Counted from the stretch's first letter, positions 45,300 through 57,896 are shown. The stretch is 64,000 bases of DNA from Tipula vernalis (GCA_958295665.1 OY282558.1:189337586-189401585), one strand, 5' to 3'. Notes: generated by a model from the letters alone, not told the origin. Numbers and translations are program-made.

Positions 45300-45460
45300 A
45301 CTCAGGGGTTAATAACCGGGTCAATTTTGGTCATTACTAACTAAACCGATCCAAATCCTCCTTATGTTGTATATAACATAGGGTGTTCGGTGGGGCCCGG
45401 TCATCTCCGGGAGATCTTGCTTACAGCTTGGTCGAACATTCCAATCAATTAATCAGTAAA
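45300..45460 (+). mobile_element. LINE 3' end fragment with (AATC)n tail
   Basis: AATAACCGGGTCAATTTTGG, CATAGGGTGTTCGGTGGGG, CGGGAGATCTTGCTTACAGC and AATCAATTAATCAG match the layout of the 3' end at 32620-32964. The copies differ considerably. No target duplication was identified. Confidence 0.55.
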
Positions 45461-45529
45461 ATAGTTGTCATCATGACCAATATTATAATTAGAAAAACAT
45501 GTATTCCAATCAATTGCATTTAAAACTAT

Positions 45530-46310
45530 ATAAGACCATTATCACTAACACCACGTTTAAAATTTGAAAATTATATTAATTGCAACGTATTATGCAGCTA
45601 GCGTCGATTCAATTGAACAAGTCATTAATGCATCAAATTCTTCCGATTTGGTACTTGTACTTGGTGACTTTAATCTTCCGAATATGGAATTTTAACCGTG
45701 AATTTAATTGTATTCTTCCAAACAATATAAAGTCAGATGCAGAATCTTTGATCGTTGATGCAATGCTTGGTTAATTTAAAGTAATTTAGCTCCATTGCTA
45801 ATAATCTGGGGAGGTTTTTAGATCTTGTCTTCTCCAATGAAGTTGATGCGTCTAAAGTAAATGATTCATTCAATCCATTTGTCGCAACTGATATTGCTTT
45901 GAACTCAATGTCCATATTGCCAAAAAATCACCAAGTATTCACTCTCCATGGTTCGATGACCAGCTTATAAATCGAAAAAATTGTAAATATTATGCCTATG
46001 ATAAAATGATGAAGTCAAGTTTGGAAACAGATCAGCTGCCCTGTTTACAACACAGCGAGGAATTTGATGTCTATTTCAAATTTAAGTACAAGTCTTATTT
46101 CGATGGCCATCAAGAAAAAATTAGAACAAATCCAAAAAAGTTCTGGAAATATTTTTGGTCTAAACGTAAAATCGAGGAGTACGCTGCCAATATGAACTTC
46201 AAAAATATCAGCACCTCAAACGCCAAACAGATAGCGGACATGTTTGTTGCATTTTGTCAATCTCTCTATCGACCAACCTCCAGTATAGGGCATCGATAAA
46301 ATAAGTAATA
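45530..46310 (+). mobile_element. Jockey-type LINE fragment (endonuclease and linker)
   Basis: Broken frames show an endonuclease signature (VLVLGDFNLPNMEF at about 45650-45690) and NSLGRFLDLVFSNEVDASKV-like text at 45795-45860. A linker at 46006-46299 reads IRTNPKKFWKYFWSKRK and NAKQIADMFVAFCQSLY. The linker resembles the region at 56624-57025 of the larger LINE (NPKLIWSYPQS, then ANDICNLFADRFESIY). RT is absent. Confidence 0.7.
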
Positions 46311-48540
46311 GCTACATATCAGTCACTTCTCCAGCCATATCTGATGGGAACATTCGGTTCATTATCACATGATTCTAGTACAGATGTAAAATATTTCCAA
46401 CAAACGAACACTTTAGAAGCTCTCGTCTATTTTCCAATGTTGCCATTTGATAGGATTTGCATCCAGTAAGATATGATGGCAATCGCTTCAGGTTAACGTG
46501 TTACGGTAAATTTGGTCCCCGCATGCATTTTTCGAGATTATATACCGTATACGCTTTTTCTTAAGTATTCCAAACTATTTAAACAAGTAAAACCAAAAAT
46601 CCTTTAATAAAAAGGTTTGACAATTTTGTATTTTTATTAAGCAATATCTCAAATAATAAAATTAAATAATAATTTGTTGCGAGGTTAAGAAAAAGTTTGC
46701 TCACAAATTTAAATGGAACCTAATCAAAATCATGCAAATTATTTTCAAACCTTTTTCTTTAACAACAATCGAATTTATTTGCATAATTTAGAAAAGGATT
46801 TTGCTTTATTTAGAATTTTCTTGTACGCATAACATTCAAAAGTGGCAAAGAAACTTTTTTAATGATTTGAAAATGAAATTATAAATTTTTCAACCCATTT
46901 ACTATATTTAAATGCCAAGCAATCTGTTTAACTTGAATATTTATGTGTTCAACAAATTTAAATAATCTTCAGATACATATGAAGTTGAACTGATCTTATT
47001 ACTTATTATCAAATTGGAGAGGCTTTAGTAAATTTCATATGGATGGGTACATCGCACAGATTAAAATATCATGCTTTAAATTTATGATGTCAAATTTGAT
47101 AGAATATAAAATATAAAACTCTTACATGTACATCAAATTTAGAAGCTTTATATAACATCAGCTCAAAACATTATTTATTTATTTTGCAAAATATTCAAAT
47201 TTTTGGCGTTGCTTCTAGTTCTCGGTAAAATTCATACACATCCAGCTGCCTTTCACTTTTTTGATTATGGAATATATTTTGGAGTGACGCGTGAATTTTT
47301 TTTTTTTAGTTTCCTGATTGCTATGAACAATTTCAATTTTATTAGATTTCAATTTATAACATTTCTATACTCGTATACAGGAACATTTAACGTCTGCCAA
47401 ATGAAGGTTTATGGATTCCGTTGTGTGGTACAAATACTATTTGATGGGGCATTGTTAATGGTGTTCATGCACATTTTTAGTTGATGTCTCATAAATTTTG
47501 TGTTTTGGTTTTATGTTTGTTTTGTTAGATAAAAGTCAAAATAAAGATACAAAATAAAAATTTGCGTTTTTATTGAAAAAAAATTAAAATATTTTGATAG
47601 TCGTCCTTGATAATATAACAATTAATATTTAAATTTCGAGCCAATTAAGTACCTAGCTTTAAAAAAGCAATATACAGTTAAATAAATGGATAAACGTTTC
47701 AAGTACTTGAGAGTGTTTATTAAAATTACTTTTGGCAATTTTATTTGGGATTGACATTATTACGGAATAATTGTTGTGTCAGTAAATAATGCTTACATTT
47801 TTTAGAATCTAATATTCGTGAGCTTTTAAGTAATCCTTCGAAATATTTTTTTTTTTATAATTTAACTGTGAAAGGTGAAAACACGAACATATAACTTTTT
47901 ATATATGTACGTAGGTGGAAATGTAGGGCTTAAAGAAATGATATTGTAAATATTTAAAACAGTTTCTTTGCATTATCTTTATATGCTACGTACTTATACA
48001 CAACAAAGACATTTTTTGGAAAAAAGGATTTCTTTGAAATTTACATGAAGCTGAGTCACGTGTCACGTGCATTTTATTGAAATTTTCCAAAAAGAATAAA
48101 ATTCTAAATAAATAAAAATGGAACCTGAATGCTTAATCCTATTCATAAATGAACATTTCATTTTGGTACTCGTACATACCATACGTGCAATACTAACTAT
48201 ACAATTTATAATACATCAGCTCTGTAAACATAATCTTTTCATGTGCAAATATAATATAAACAAATGTCTCCCACTCGCATTGTGATGTTTAGCAACTGCG
48301 AAAGTTTCTACCTGAAATACGTTGTTAAATAAAATTTAATATTTTCTTTGATTAAAAGCTTCGTGGAAAATATTAATTTCTTCTATAAAACAACAAAGAG
48401 CGTTAGACGTTAAAATTTAAACTCACAGTTTCCATAAAAAAAAAAATCCTAAAGTATACTAACTTCGTTTTTTTTTGACAGTTAAAAACGTGAATCGCAA
48501 ATTAATGATAAGTTAGAGATAATGTCTCATTATCGCTGAT
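46311..48540. other. No recognised gene
   Basis: AT-rich sequence. The 93-codon frame at 47203-47484 has no motif I recognise and may be chance. Confidence 0.35.
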
Positions 48541-48850
48541 TTGGAGGCTTTGATCCAATTGAATACCGCTACTATTAATGAAATTAAAGTTGAAAATGCA
48601 GCCATACAAAATGAACTCCTTTTGGTTACCAACAACTCTAATTATTTCGAATGTCGCTTAAATTCATCGAGGTCATTAATTTATGGGGCACCGTATACTA
48701 ACAGCGAATATTTGAACAATGTTTTACAATCCGGAATGTTAAGCTATTTCATTCAATTTCGATGTAAAAAATGTCAACGTCGTATATGGTGGGAAATCTA
48801 AATCCTCAGCAAAGGAGGCAATCGTTATTGAATGGAGCAACCAAACTTTT
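48541..48850 (+). mobile_element. Jockey-type LINE ORF1 fragment
   Basis: The frame reads LNTATINEIKVENAAIQNEL, then YGAPYTNSEYLN and IVIEWSNQTFKQQFRLLS. A coiled-coil-like start followed by a short conserved GAPYTNSE-type motif resembles the ORF1 protein of Jockey/CR1-type LINEs. It is probably the left remnant of the LINE that continues at 55.4-58.3 kb, in the same direction. Confidence 0.45.
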
Positions 48851-48949
48851 AAGCAGCAGTTCCGGCTACTTTCTATATAAAATAAAATTAATGAGCATGA
48901 ATGCAATATAATTATAATGGATAACCTATACCTATTATTATTCTTATTG

Positions 48950-49330
48950 AAGTGCTGGACCCTGCTTAATTATCCGTCAAGTCAATATTCAGGTTCTTAA
49001 TGAACTTGATAATACTGCCAGCCGGTAAGTGATATATACTATCTGGGCTTATTTCTTTCCCTCCTAAATGTTTACTACAGCATGAAGTTCCGCTAGAAAG
49101 ACGGTAGCATTGGAACCCAAGGACTTCGAGAGGATTGTTCCACTCCCGTGTATTCTTACCCTTGCCCCGTCTTCCGTTTGATTTTACTCTTACGAGTTAC
49201 TGCGAATTTCACATCGCCTGTAGGTCACCCAGCTATACTAAAGGAAGGCTAAATAAAACTGGAGGGTGCCTGGTATCTAGAGTCCGCATACTTTGAACTG
49301 ATTAACCTATCAGCCATTCATCCATCGTCA
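48950..49330 (-). mobile_element. LINE RNase H fragment, minus strand
   Basis: On the minus strand about 49170-49060 reads TEDGARVRIHGSGTILSKSL, then NATVFLAELHAVVNI. These are the first strands and ExxA helix of a LINE RNase H domain. Sequence further down (49040-48950) has no coding and may be the 3' untranslated part. It is the opposite orientation to the Jockey-type pieces around it, so it is a separate insertion. Confidence 0.5.
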
Positions 49331-49445
49331 TATGCTGTTCCACCTTAGATTAGGATTTTTTGTCAAGGTTTTTTCTTTTAGCGCCGTACTTTAGCCTGTG
49401 CCAAATGGCCAAAATGTGCCAATTGGCCTTAGTTACCAGTGGTTG

Positions 49446-49449
49446 CCAC
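49446..49449 (+). repeat. 4-bp target-site duplication of the gypsy element, left
   Basis: CCAC precedes the LTR start and recurs at 55414-55417 after the other LTR. Confidence 0.6.
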
Positions 49450-49794
49450 TGTTGTATTTTCTTAGTTTTTATTGAAATAATTTGTAACGTTAATTCACGA
49501 TTTAAATAAAACTACTGTATTTTCAGCGTATAAACTTTTATTTGTATTTTTTATTTATTCCAATTTTATAATATGGCTTACAATGTTTATCCTTCATCAC
49601 CTTCTTTTTTAACTAACTTTTTATACGATCAATATCGTTCTTCTCTATTTTTATTCATTCGGGTTTTTTTTACTTACAATGCTAGGAAGTAGAGGCGCGA
49701 TGAATGCAAAGGAGAATATGTGCATGACGTAAAGGAGAATACCTGATAGTATGCAATACATGACGTAAAGGAGAATACATGACATTATACAACA
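49450..49794 (-). repeat. 3' LTR of the gypsy element
   Basis: Begins TGTTGTA and ends TACAACA on the plus strand. It contains two copies of ATGACGTAAAGGAGAATA about 40 bp apart. Confidence 0.93.
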
Positions 49795-49806
49795 TTTCTC
49801 CCATCC
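49795..49806 (-). promoter_or_regulatory. Polypurine tract of the gypsy element
   Basis: GGATGGGAGAAA on the minus strand lies directly against the LTR, the position of second-strand priming. Confidence 0.75.
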
Positions 49807-50066
49807 AGTTTGAATTCATTGCGTTTTTCTACTTTAACAATATTTTCAAAATTATTAAAGTATTTTAAAACTAAATAAAATTATTCACAAAAGTTATTAA
49901 AATTTTAGGTACTTAAAATAACAATATAATAAATATAACTGGTTCTTAACTAAGTGAAAATTAATTTTAACTTTCAAATTTCATTCAATCATTTCCCTAA
50001 CGTTAGTTAAAATTGTCACCTTCCGCAACCGACGACTAAAGTTTGAGTCTGTGTACGATCTTTTGT

Positions 50067-51299
50067 TTATTTTTTTTTTCTTGAAGAAATCAGAATTCTA
50101 CAGTTAGTAATTGATAAGACTTTAATCACCTTATGTGGTACAGTCCAGATGGGATCAAGTTTTGACCTATGTTCGTTTTTTAAAAACACCAAGTCACTAA
50201 CATGAAAACGCTGTTCATTAGCGTTTCGGTCGTACAAACACTTTGATTTTTTCTTCTGAATGATCAAATTGTTCCTGGCCAAGGCAAACGATGTCTGCAG
50301 TCTATTCCTAAGTAATCATCGAAATTATAGTGTGTCTCGGGTTTGCCCCCAACCGAAGAAGGTATATTGGGCTTAACACCGTAGAGCAACTCAAATGGCA
50401 TGAACTTTGTCGATGTATATGGGGTTGAGTTATAACTGAACATAGCGAACAGAAGCCAGCTGTCCCAATTAGATGTATCGCCATCTGTGAAATTCCTTAA
50501 ATACTCACTCAAGGTCCGGTGCGACCTTTTGAGTGCTCCGTTGCTCTGGGGGTGGTACGCAGACGTTTGTATTTTATCAATCTGAAGAAGCTTGCATATC
50601 CGTTTTAATAATTCCGATGTAAAATTTTCACCTTGGTCGGTGAGAATTATTAACGGTGCTCCAAAAGAACAAATAAAATACTCCACGAATGCCTTTGCTA
50701 TGGTTCGGATTTCCTGATTGGGCAATGCTATTGCCATTGAGTACTTTGAGAGATCGTCCTGGATAGTCAATATGTATGTGTTTATTATTTGATAGTGATG
50801 ATTGGATTGGCCCGACTATATCCATGAAAATCTTTTCAAAGGGATTGCTGGAGGTAGTGGTTATGGTCATTGGAAGTTTATTTTGAGAACCGATTTTATT
50901 TACCTTACAAGAGTTACACTTTTTAATAAAATTTCGGATTTGAGTTGACATATTTGGAAAATAGTAAAATGCCTTCAAACGTTTATAAGTGCGTAGAATG
51001 CCTTGATGTGCTCCAAAAGGAGTATTGTGAAATTCATGCAGCACCCTTTCAATGTCGTCATCAGAGTCCAAAGAAATGACTTTAGAATCATAATTGGCAC
51101 TGTCTAGGCTAGGTAGAGATACTTCCCCTTCTATTGAATTGGATCGAGCTGGGAAATCCGTTGGAGCACCAGGACCTGCACTGATTGAAGACGCCTCAGT
51201 AGTGTCTTGCTTCATAGCAGTGGAAGTTGTATTGGAAGAATCGAAATTGAGGTGCGAAGCAATCTCAGTATTATTTGAAATGGGATCTGTATTTGGCAT
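50067..51299 (-). pseudogene. Gypsy integrase (frame-broken, catalytic Glu replaced)
   Basis: The frame at 50628-51299 carries the HHCC zinc finger (EFHNTPFGAHQGILRTYKRL, then CNSCK) and the first catalytic Asp in IFMDIVGP. A frame change near 50770 leads to 50264-50770, with the second Asp in ILTDQGENFTS and YHPQSNGALKRSHRTL. In this last motif gypsy integrases normally have Glu where this copy has Lys, so the active site is broken. The C-terminal domain (VLFLKNEHRSKL-like text) continues at 50067-50282 in another frame. The N-terminal 70 residues before the finger are Ser/Thr/Asn-rich and variable. Confidence 0.85.
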
Positions 51300-51350
51300 T
51301 TTAATTTCTTTTTGATACTGGGCTTTGGTAATGACGTGAATTTTCTCAGT

Positions 51351-51746
51351 TTAGTGATTGACTGTTTGTTGCTGAGGATTACGACTCAGTGCATCGGCAT
51401 TCGGATTTAAAATTCCTGACTTGTGCAATATCTGATAATCATATTCCTCCAATTCCAATCTCCATCTAATGAGAATTGAAGCAGGATTTGAAATGTTTTT
51501 GAGCCACGTGAGGGGTCGATGGTCGGTTACAATTGTGAAAGCTCGTCCATAGATATAAGGTCTATATTTTCTAACAGCGAAAATAATGGCTAAACACTCT
51601 TTCTCTATGGTGGGATAATGACGCTCTGCTTGGTTCAAAACTCTGCTCGCATATTCGATTGGCAGATCATGTTCCTCATTACCGGGCTGAACCTTTTGTG
51701 AAAGCACAGCACCAATTGCATAATCACTTGCATCCACCATTAACAT
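51351..51746 (-). pseudogene. Gypsy RNase H
   Basis: The frame reads MVDASDYAIGAVLSQ, YASRVLNQAERHYPTIEKEC, VTDHRPLTWL and NPNADALSRNP. These are the standard RNase H hallmarks of Ty3/gypsy elements, with the catalytic Asp and Glu residues present. It follows reverse transcriptase after a frame change near 51740 and precedes integrase after a stop near 51351. Confidence 0.88.
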
Positions 51747-52494
51747 GAATGTCTTGGTGAAGTCTGGAAACTGCAGTTATAAGTGCCTGTTTTAATTTAT
51801 TGAAAGAGTTACTACAATTAATAGTCCAATTAAAACTTTTAGTTTTTCTTAGGCCATCAGCGAGGGGTTGTGATATACTTGAAAAATTGTCAATAAATTT
51901 CCTGTAATATGACGCTAATATAAATTTTTTGTTGTGATCGTCAAGGTCATAACCATTCACAACAATGCCATCAAGATACACAAGGCACCTAATGCCATTT
52001 ATTCCGGTCAACATATTGTTCATCATTCTCTGAAAGGTTGATGGTGCTCCTTTCAGGCCAAAAGGCATACGATTAAACTCGTAATGACCTGTGCTTGTGC
52101 TAAATGCCGTTTTTTGGCGGTCGTTCTCCTCTATACTGATTTGATGATATCCATCAGCTAAATCCAACTAACTGAAATAGGAGCATTTACCAAGCTGGTC
52201 GAGGATCTTTGATATGTTTGGGAGAGGAAAGACGGAACCAATGGTAATATCATGAAGTCGCCTATAGTCAACTACGACCCTTCATCTTTTTTCAACATTA
52301 ATCGTTTTTTTTGGGACGACCAAAAGTGGTGAATTCCAGGGACTAGTGCTCTCGCGTATAATACCTTTGTTTAACATTTCAGAAGCTTGTTGTGAAATTT
52401 CGAGTTGCATTGCTTCTGGTAAGCGATAGGGTTTCGTATGAATTGGTTGAGCATTTTCAATTAGAGGAATTTTGTGAGAAGTTGCTTTTGTCAT
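51724..52494 (-). pseudogene. Gypsy reverse transcriptase (YLDD box mutated)
   Basis: The part at 52282-52494 has QPIHTKPYRLPEAMQ and ESTSPWNSPLLVVPKK. After a frame break around 52170-52280 the frame continues at 51724-52167 with MDLADGYHQISIEENDRQKT, MPFGLKGAPSTFQRMM and YLDGIVVNG. Family members have YxDD, so the second catalytic Asp is replaced by Gly here. A segment of the palm and connection domain after VNGYDLDDHNKKF is missing, because the text jumps to SYYRKFIDNFSSIS. The polymerase is dead. Confidence 0.85.
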
Positions 52495-52590
52495 AGAAAG
52501 GGCATCACCTTCTTTAAAGAAAACGTCATCAAAATCCTTACAAATTTTAAAAATAGATTTCTTTTCCTTTTCATTTAATTCGTCAGAATC

Positions 52591-53334
52591 TTATTGTTCG
52601 CTCAAGATGTTTAAACGATTATCCATTCTATTGGACCAATTATTAAGTGGATAAAAATCGAATTTATTCGTCGCATTAACACATAATTTTATATTTGCTA
52701 ACGAAACATCTATTTCGTTTGTATTGATTATAATAACTGGCGCATATCCACCATATGATTTTACTATTGACTTCGCTATGAATATGCCTGGCAAAATTTC
52801 ACCAGACTGGCATAAATATTCATTATCTATTTCGACGTTTATTTTCATTAGCACAGTTTTTTCTGTTCGATACGGAATATTTTTATCATGAAAATGTGAA
52901 CATAATGGGATCGAAACTTTCAAATCGTCAAATTCGAGCTTGAATTTAGAAAAATTCAAATTGCACTTATTAAATGAAAGAAAATCGAATTCAATTATTA
53001 TATGGGCCAGCAAGGGGAAATTATCGGGAACAATATGAAAATCTTATTCAATAGAAATAGTATCAGATAAGTGAATCTTTGCCTTGCACGAACCAAGGGT
53101 TTCTATAACATTTGTCGTAATTCCATGCAACCGAATTTTTTTATTATTTTCACCTTTTAAATATGGTTTTTTAATAATACAAATATCCAAACCAGTATCG
53201 ACTAGGTATATTGTTTTATTCGATAAGGAAACATTAGTCATGAATTCCACAAATTTATTTTGGGAGAAACAATTGAATTTCGAATTATTGAAATAAACGT
53301 CATGACTTTTAAAATTTGCTGTTAAGGTATGCAT
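52591..53334 (-). pseudogene. Gypsy protease and linker region
   Basis: The frame at 53044-53334 contains TIYLVDTGLDICIIKKPYL, a retropepsin-type active site with DTG. A frame break near 53030 leads to 52591-53013, a less conserved stretch (FHDKNIPYRTEKTVL, then GEILPGIFIAKS) that joins protease to reverse transcriptase in such elements. Confidence 0.75.
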
Positions 53335-53632
53335 ACTATTAGTCGGATTATTGAGTTGAATTGGGGTATGGTTTTTGCTATCCGAAGCCTGAAAATAAAT
53401 TAAATTTATATCGGGGTCTGAACTTTCATCTGATAATTGAACAGTATTATTAGTACTTGAATACGTATTTAGAGATCGTCAAGTTCTGTAACGCTTTTGT
53501 ATTAGCGTTCATACCTGGTGCGCGTGAGCCATTATTAAATTGCCTCTTACAGTAGTTACAGAATTTATTTATGTTTCTTGGGTGAGAATTTTCAGTGAAC
53601 CCATTATTAAATTTGTAATTTGGCTTATTAAT

Positions 53633-54300
53633 TTAATGGTTAATGGATCGGGTGTTATTACTGGACGTTTGAAATTGTGGTCGCTTGTAACAATTTTTTG
53701 CTGTATGACCCGTTTTGCTACAGATAGTACAATTTGTGTGACCAGCCGGATTTTGATGGATTGGACTATACGGTTGAGAAACGGCACGTCTCTGCGAATT
53801 AACAATTTCCTCTTCTATAGCTGCATGTATAGCTTCCTTAAGACTTTTGAAACGTGATGCTTTGACTCTCAGTTTAATGGGTTCGCGCAAACCTTCTTCA
53901 AATGATTTCAGTGCTGTCCCAGCATTAAGATTCCTAATAGCTTTAGTAGCTTCCGCACCTTCACGTTTTATACTTGCACTATCTAACATGGACAACATTT
54001 TTTCTAATCTATTCGCGAAAGCACGCACATCCTCAGATTTTTCTTGCCTAACACTAACGAGTTCGTAAGTAAGAGACTCTATGGACTTTGATTCCCCAAA
54101 TTGAGTGTTCAACTCTCTCTTCAAATCGTCGAATGTTTTAAACTCAGAAAAAAACAATACATCATGGGCCTTGCCAGTCAACTTAATATTCAATAGTTTA
54201 ATAAATTTCGCAACCTCGGTCACATTAATTGACTCCACAACTATTTCGCAGCATGCAATGAATCTTTCTATCAAATTCAGGCACAATTCTAAGCGCTAAA
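53633..54300 (-). pseudogene. Gypsy gag (partial)
   Basis: The frame of 217 codons reads ERFIACCEIVVESI, FDDLKRELNTQFGESKS, VRAFANRLEKMLSML and LKSFEEGLREPIKLRV. A single zinc knuckle CTICSKTGHTAKNC follows. The N-terminal part (54300-54420, minus) is out of frame, so the true start is not resolved. A frame break follows near 53630, before protease. Confidence 0.85.
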
Positions 54301-54420
54301 TTAATGTCCAATTTATCTGTCATGATTACTAGATTATGATTATCTGAATTTGCCTCCGTTGCAATAAAATTGGATTTGAATGAAATTTGAAAATTATTTG
54401 AATTTTGATTTAAATATATA

Positions 54421-55073
54421 GAGGTAAATTCAAATTATCGGAACTATCATTAATTCTAAAATTTAAATTTGATTCTGATACACTTTTAAATATTTTCCCT
54501 AATCTTCAACGATTTATTAAATTTGAAATTGATCAAAACGTAAACAATAACACATGATACTTATATTAAATGCCTTTATTCCCGAATTTACTGGACTTGT
54601 CTGGACTTTCTGCTGAACTATTAGGTGATCTGCTTTTGGAAATAATATGCTCGTCACTCCACTGTTTGATATACTCGCGTTGCAAATGTTGTGTACATAA
54701 ATGTGTACATAAAATAATATTTTTTTTATGTTATTATTTTTTTTTTTTTAAGGGCATCCTTATAAAATCACGTTAATCTCGATTAAAGTTGCGTTGAGAC
54801 TGTTATATATACAAAAACTAATTTTAATAATTTTGTGTTTTTTTTTGTTGCATTGAGATGATTTTCGCAAAATATATTTATTGAATCAGCATTGGAATTT
54901 GTGATTTAACAATATTTTGATGTTTCGCAGTTATTTTGCGTTAGGATGGTGTGGTTAATTAAGAATTTTATCATCGACCATATTTTTATTTTTATTTTTG
55001 TTGGTAAACCCATGTGCTTTCCAAGATGTCTGAATAATACAATTTCGCACATTTATTTTTCCGCTGCCACCAA
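54421..55073 (-). other. 5' leader of the gypsy element
   Basis: AT-rich sequence between the 5' LTR and gag with the candidate primer-binding site (minus-strand TGGTGGCAGCGGAAAA, about 55057-55072) at its beginning. No open frame of note. Confidence 0.5.
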
Positions 55074-55413
55074 TGTTGTATTTTCTTACTTTTTATTGAA
55101 ATAATTTGTAACGTTAATTCACGATTTAAATAAAACTGTATTTTCAGCGTATAAACTTTTATTTGTATTTTTTATTTATTCCAATTTTATAAAATGGCTT
55201 ACAATGTTTATCCTTCATCACCTTCTTTTTTAACTAACTTTTTATACGATCAACATCGTTCTTCTCTATTTTTGTTCATTCGAGGTTTTTACTTACAATG
55301 CTAGGAAGTAGAGGCGCGATGAATGCAAAGGAGAATATGTGCATGACGTAAAGGAGAAAACAAGACAGTATGCAACACATGACGTAAAGGAGAATACATG
55401 ACATTATACAAAA
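55074..55413 (-). repeat. 5' LTR of the gypsy element
   Basis: Begins TGTTGTA and ends TACAAAA on the plus strand. It aligns along its whole length with 49450-49794 and also carries two TGACGTAA words. Confidence 0.93.
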
Positions 55414-55417
55414 CCAC

Positions 55418-57896
55418 GAGGAGGCAGCACGTACACTTGCGAATTGTAAACAGGTTACCCTTACACAATTGTACCCATCACGCAGCTGCCTAATACATGA
55501 CCAGAACAGCTCACGTGATGTGCACCCTACTGGAAGGTTACGGAGCTGGAACTTTGGTCCTTCCCCCCACAATAGACGCCAAACCACCGATTACCTACCT
55601 AAAATTAAACGTGTATTACTTCAGGAGGCTAAAAAATGGTTGAAATACGAGTCGCTTAGTTTCAATTTGGTTTGGGCCACTAATGGGAATGTTTTTGTAT
55701 AAAAAAGGATGAAGGAAGTAAATTGTTTGTGATTACCTCAATGACTGACTTAGATAAGTTCAAAAATTTATAAAATTTAATTTACTATTTTGTATAAAAT
55801 ATATGTCTACATTTGTTTCTTTTCATTTTTTATACTTTTAGATTTAATTACTAATAATGGACGTCTACTACCAGAACTGACGTGAACTGCAATCTAATGT
55901 CTATGATCTTCGGCTTAAATGTTGCACTGCGAAACTTCAATGATTCTGTCAAAAACAATGAATTTTTTAATGTACGTTACTATATAGTTCGCAAAGACAG
56001 GAACCTTAATATGGCTGACAAATTCGATGGTGGCATTGCCATTTAACTAAAATAGTCCATTGGTTCTTCTGTGCTGGATGGAATATATGACATTTACGAT
56101 AATGTTTGGATTAGGGGTAGAACTTCGCATGGTCTATTTATTGTCTATAAATCTATTAATTGACTAAATATGAGCATTATGAAAAGTTTTATAACAAGCC
56201 TTCTAATTTAAAGTTAGAATCTCCGGTTGGATGTCAATTTTTGATATTGGGTGACTTTAATTAACCTGGTATAATTTGGAGCAGTAATTGCGGTGTAACA
56301 TATTATTTTCACATGGTATTTTCGCATGGTCGGTGTGCTACTCACTTACTTGAAAATATGTTATTTAATCAGCTGATACAACATAATCATGTTAGGAATT
56401 CTCTTAGAGTTCTTGGCCTTGTGTTGTCTAATCTCGATGTTAAAACAATTATGGTTAATCGGAGTTTGTATCCGCTAACTAAAGTCAATCTTTACCATCC
56501 GCCACCCTTAATACGAGTTGAAAAATGGTTATTGAAATGCTTGCGATACAAATAGCTAAATTCACCCAATTTGAAATTACTTGACTAAGTCACTTGATTG
56601 GAATTGTTCGTTTTTAAATTGTAATGTCGAGCAAACCTTTGACAAATTTTGACAAATTGATTAAATTAATTCGTCTAAAAGAGAAAATTCGTAATCGACA
56701 TAGTAAATTTAAATATTGGAATGATTATGAGATTTCTTCTATTTTTTCTATTAAACAGAACCCAAAATTAATCTGGAGCTACCCTCAGTCACTTACTACT
56801 AGATCTGTTTACCCATCACGTATGAAACTAGGTGCAATTGAGGCTTCTGAAGCAAACGATATTTGTAATTTGTTTGCTGATCGTTTCGAGTCCATTTATA
56901 TTGATGAATCTTTTGTTGACTTATCAAATTTTCATGTTAATTCTCAATCTTTAGATTTAGTTTCCGAAGAAGATGTTTTAAAAGTAATATCTTCACTTGA
57001 TATAAAAAAAAGGTGCTGCCTCTGATAATTTATCCAATTATTTAATTTTTAAACTGAAATCCCAGCTAACCAAACCTTTAACATTATTATTGAATTTATC
57101 GTTAAAAATGGGCGTATTTCGTTCTCATTGGAAGAAAGCTTACTTAGTACCGTAGTATAAGAAATTTGATGCTAGTAATGTAGTTAATTACAGACCTATA
57201 TCTATATTAAACTGTTTCAGCAAAATTTTTGAGAAAATTGTATATTTCATTACCTTTAATGATGTTAAGCATCCATGTCTGCAAACATTGACGGTGGGAC
57301 TAAGGGCGGACAAGCTAGACTGCATTTACACTAATTTTGAAAAGGCGTTTGACACAGTATATCTCACCATAATTTTATTAGGTAATATGCTAATATGGGT
57401 CTCTCCAGGCAAATTCTTAACTGGCTAAAATCATATCTCTCGGGACGTAAACTACAGGTTAAATTCGATGGATTTTTGTCACGGACCATTGTTGCTAAGT
57501 CTGGGGTGCCTCAGGGTCCCACTCTTGGCCCCCTTTTATTTGTAATTTTCATCAATGATTTCCAAACCGTTTTGTCTACACGATACTTACTTTACGCTGA
57601 CGATCTAAAAATGTTTACCAATGTCAATGACGCTGCTGACTGTTCTAGATTTCAGTCTGATTTGCAAAATCGTTTAGTGTGGTCGAAGACAAATAAATTA
57701 AGACTTAATATAAATAAACGTGTTGCGATTTCAAACACGCGCAAAGTTAACCAAATAAATTTTCCGTACAACATTATGATTTCCATATAGCAGCTGTCTG
57801 TGCAAAAGCACATAAACTACTTGGGTTTATTTTTAGGCGTGGTAAAGAATTTTGTGATCCCAATGTTTTGATTAGGTTATTTAAAAGCTTAGTATA
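55418..57896 (+). mobile_element. Jockey-type LINE, main part (ORF1 end, endonuclease, reverse transcriptase)
   Basis: The end of ORF1 is visible at 55590-55780 (KIKRVLLQEAKKWLKYESLS, then NLVWATNGNVFV). ORF2 starts near 55856 with broken endonuclease frames (FFNVRYYIVRKDRNLNMADK, then FDGGIAI). A linker lies at 56624-57025. Reverse transcriptase follows in pieces: VVNYRPISILNCFSKIFEK near 57180, NFEKAFDT near 57335, then SGVPQGPTLGPLLFVIFIND and LLYADDLKMF in the frame 57395-57790, which keeps the catalytic YADD. The text continues past 57790 until 57896 and resumes at about 58254. Many stops. The gypsy element was inserted upstream, apparently into ORF1 of this copy. Confidence 0.85.

Larger units (their letters stand above)
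49450..55413 (-). mobile_element. Ty3/gypsy LTR retrotransposon, minus strand, without env
   Basis: Two LTRs of about 345 and 340 bp flank gag, protease, reverse transcriptase, RNase H and integrase, read on the minus strand. By eye the LTRs differ by about a dozen substitutions plus short length changes, so the insertion is not recent. A polypurine tract (GGATGGGAGAAA, minus strand, 49795-49806) abuts the 3' LTR. A candidate primer site TGGTGGCAGCGGAAAA lies inside the 5' LTR; it may match a tRNA-Leu, but I am not certain. A CCAC duplication flanks the element. No env frame exists. Multiple frameshifts and two lost catalytic residues make the copy defective. Confidence 0.93.

Noticed and set aside
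46006..46299. A host gene for the 97-codon frame
   Set aside because: Its text matches the endonuclease-RT linker of Jockey-type LINEs, as at 56.6-57.0 kb.
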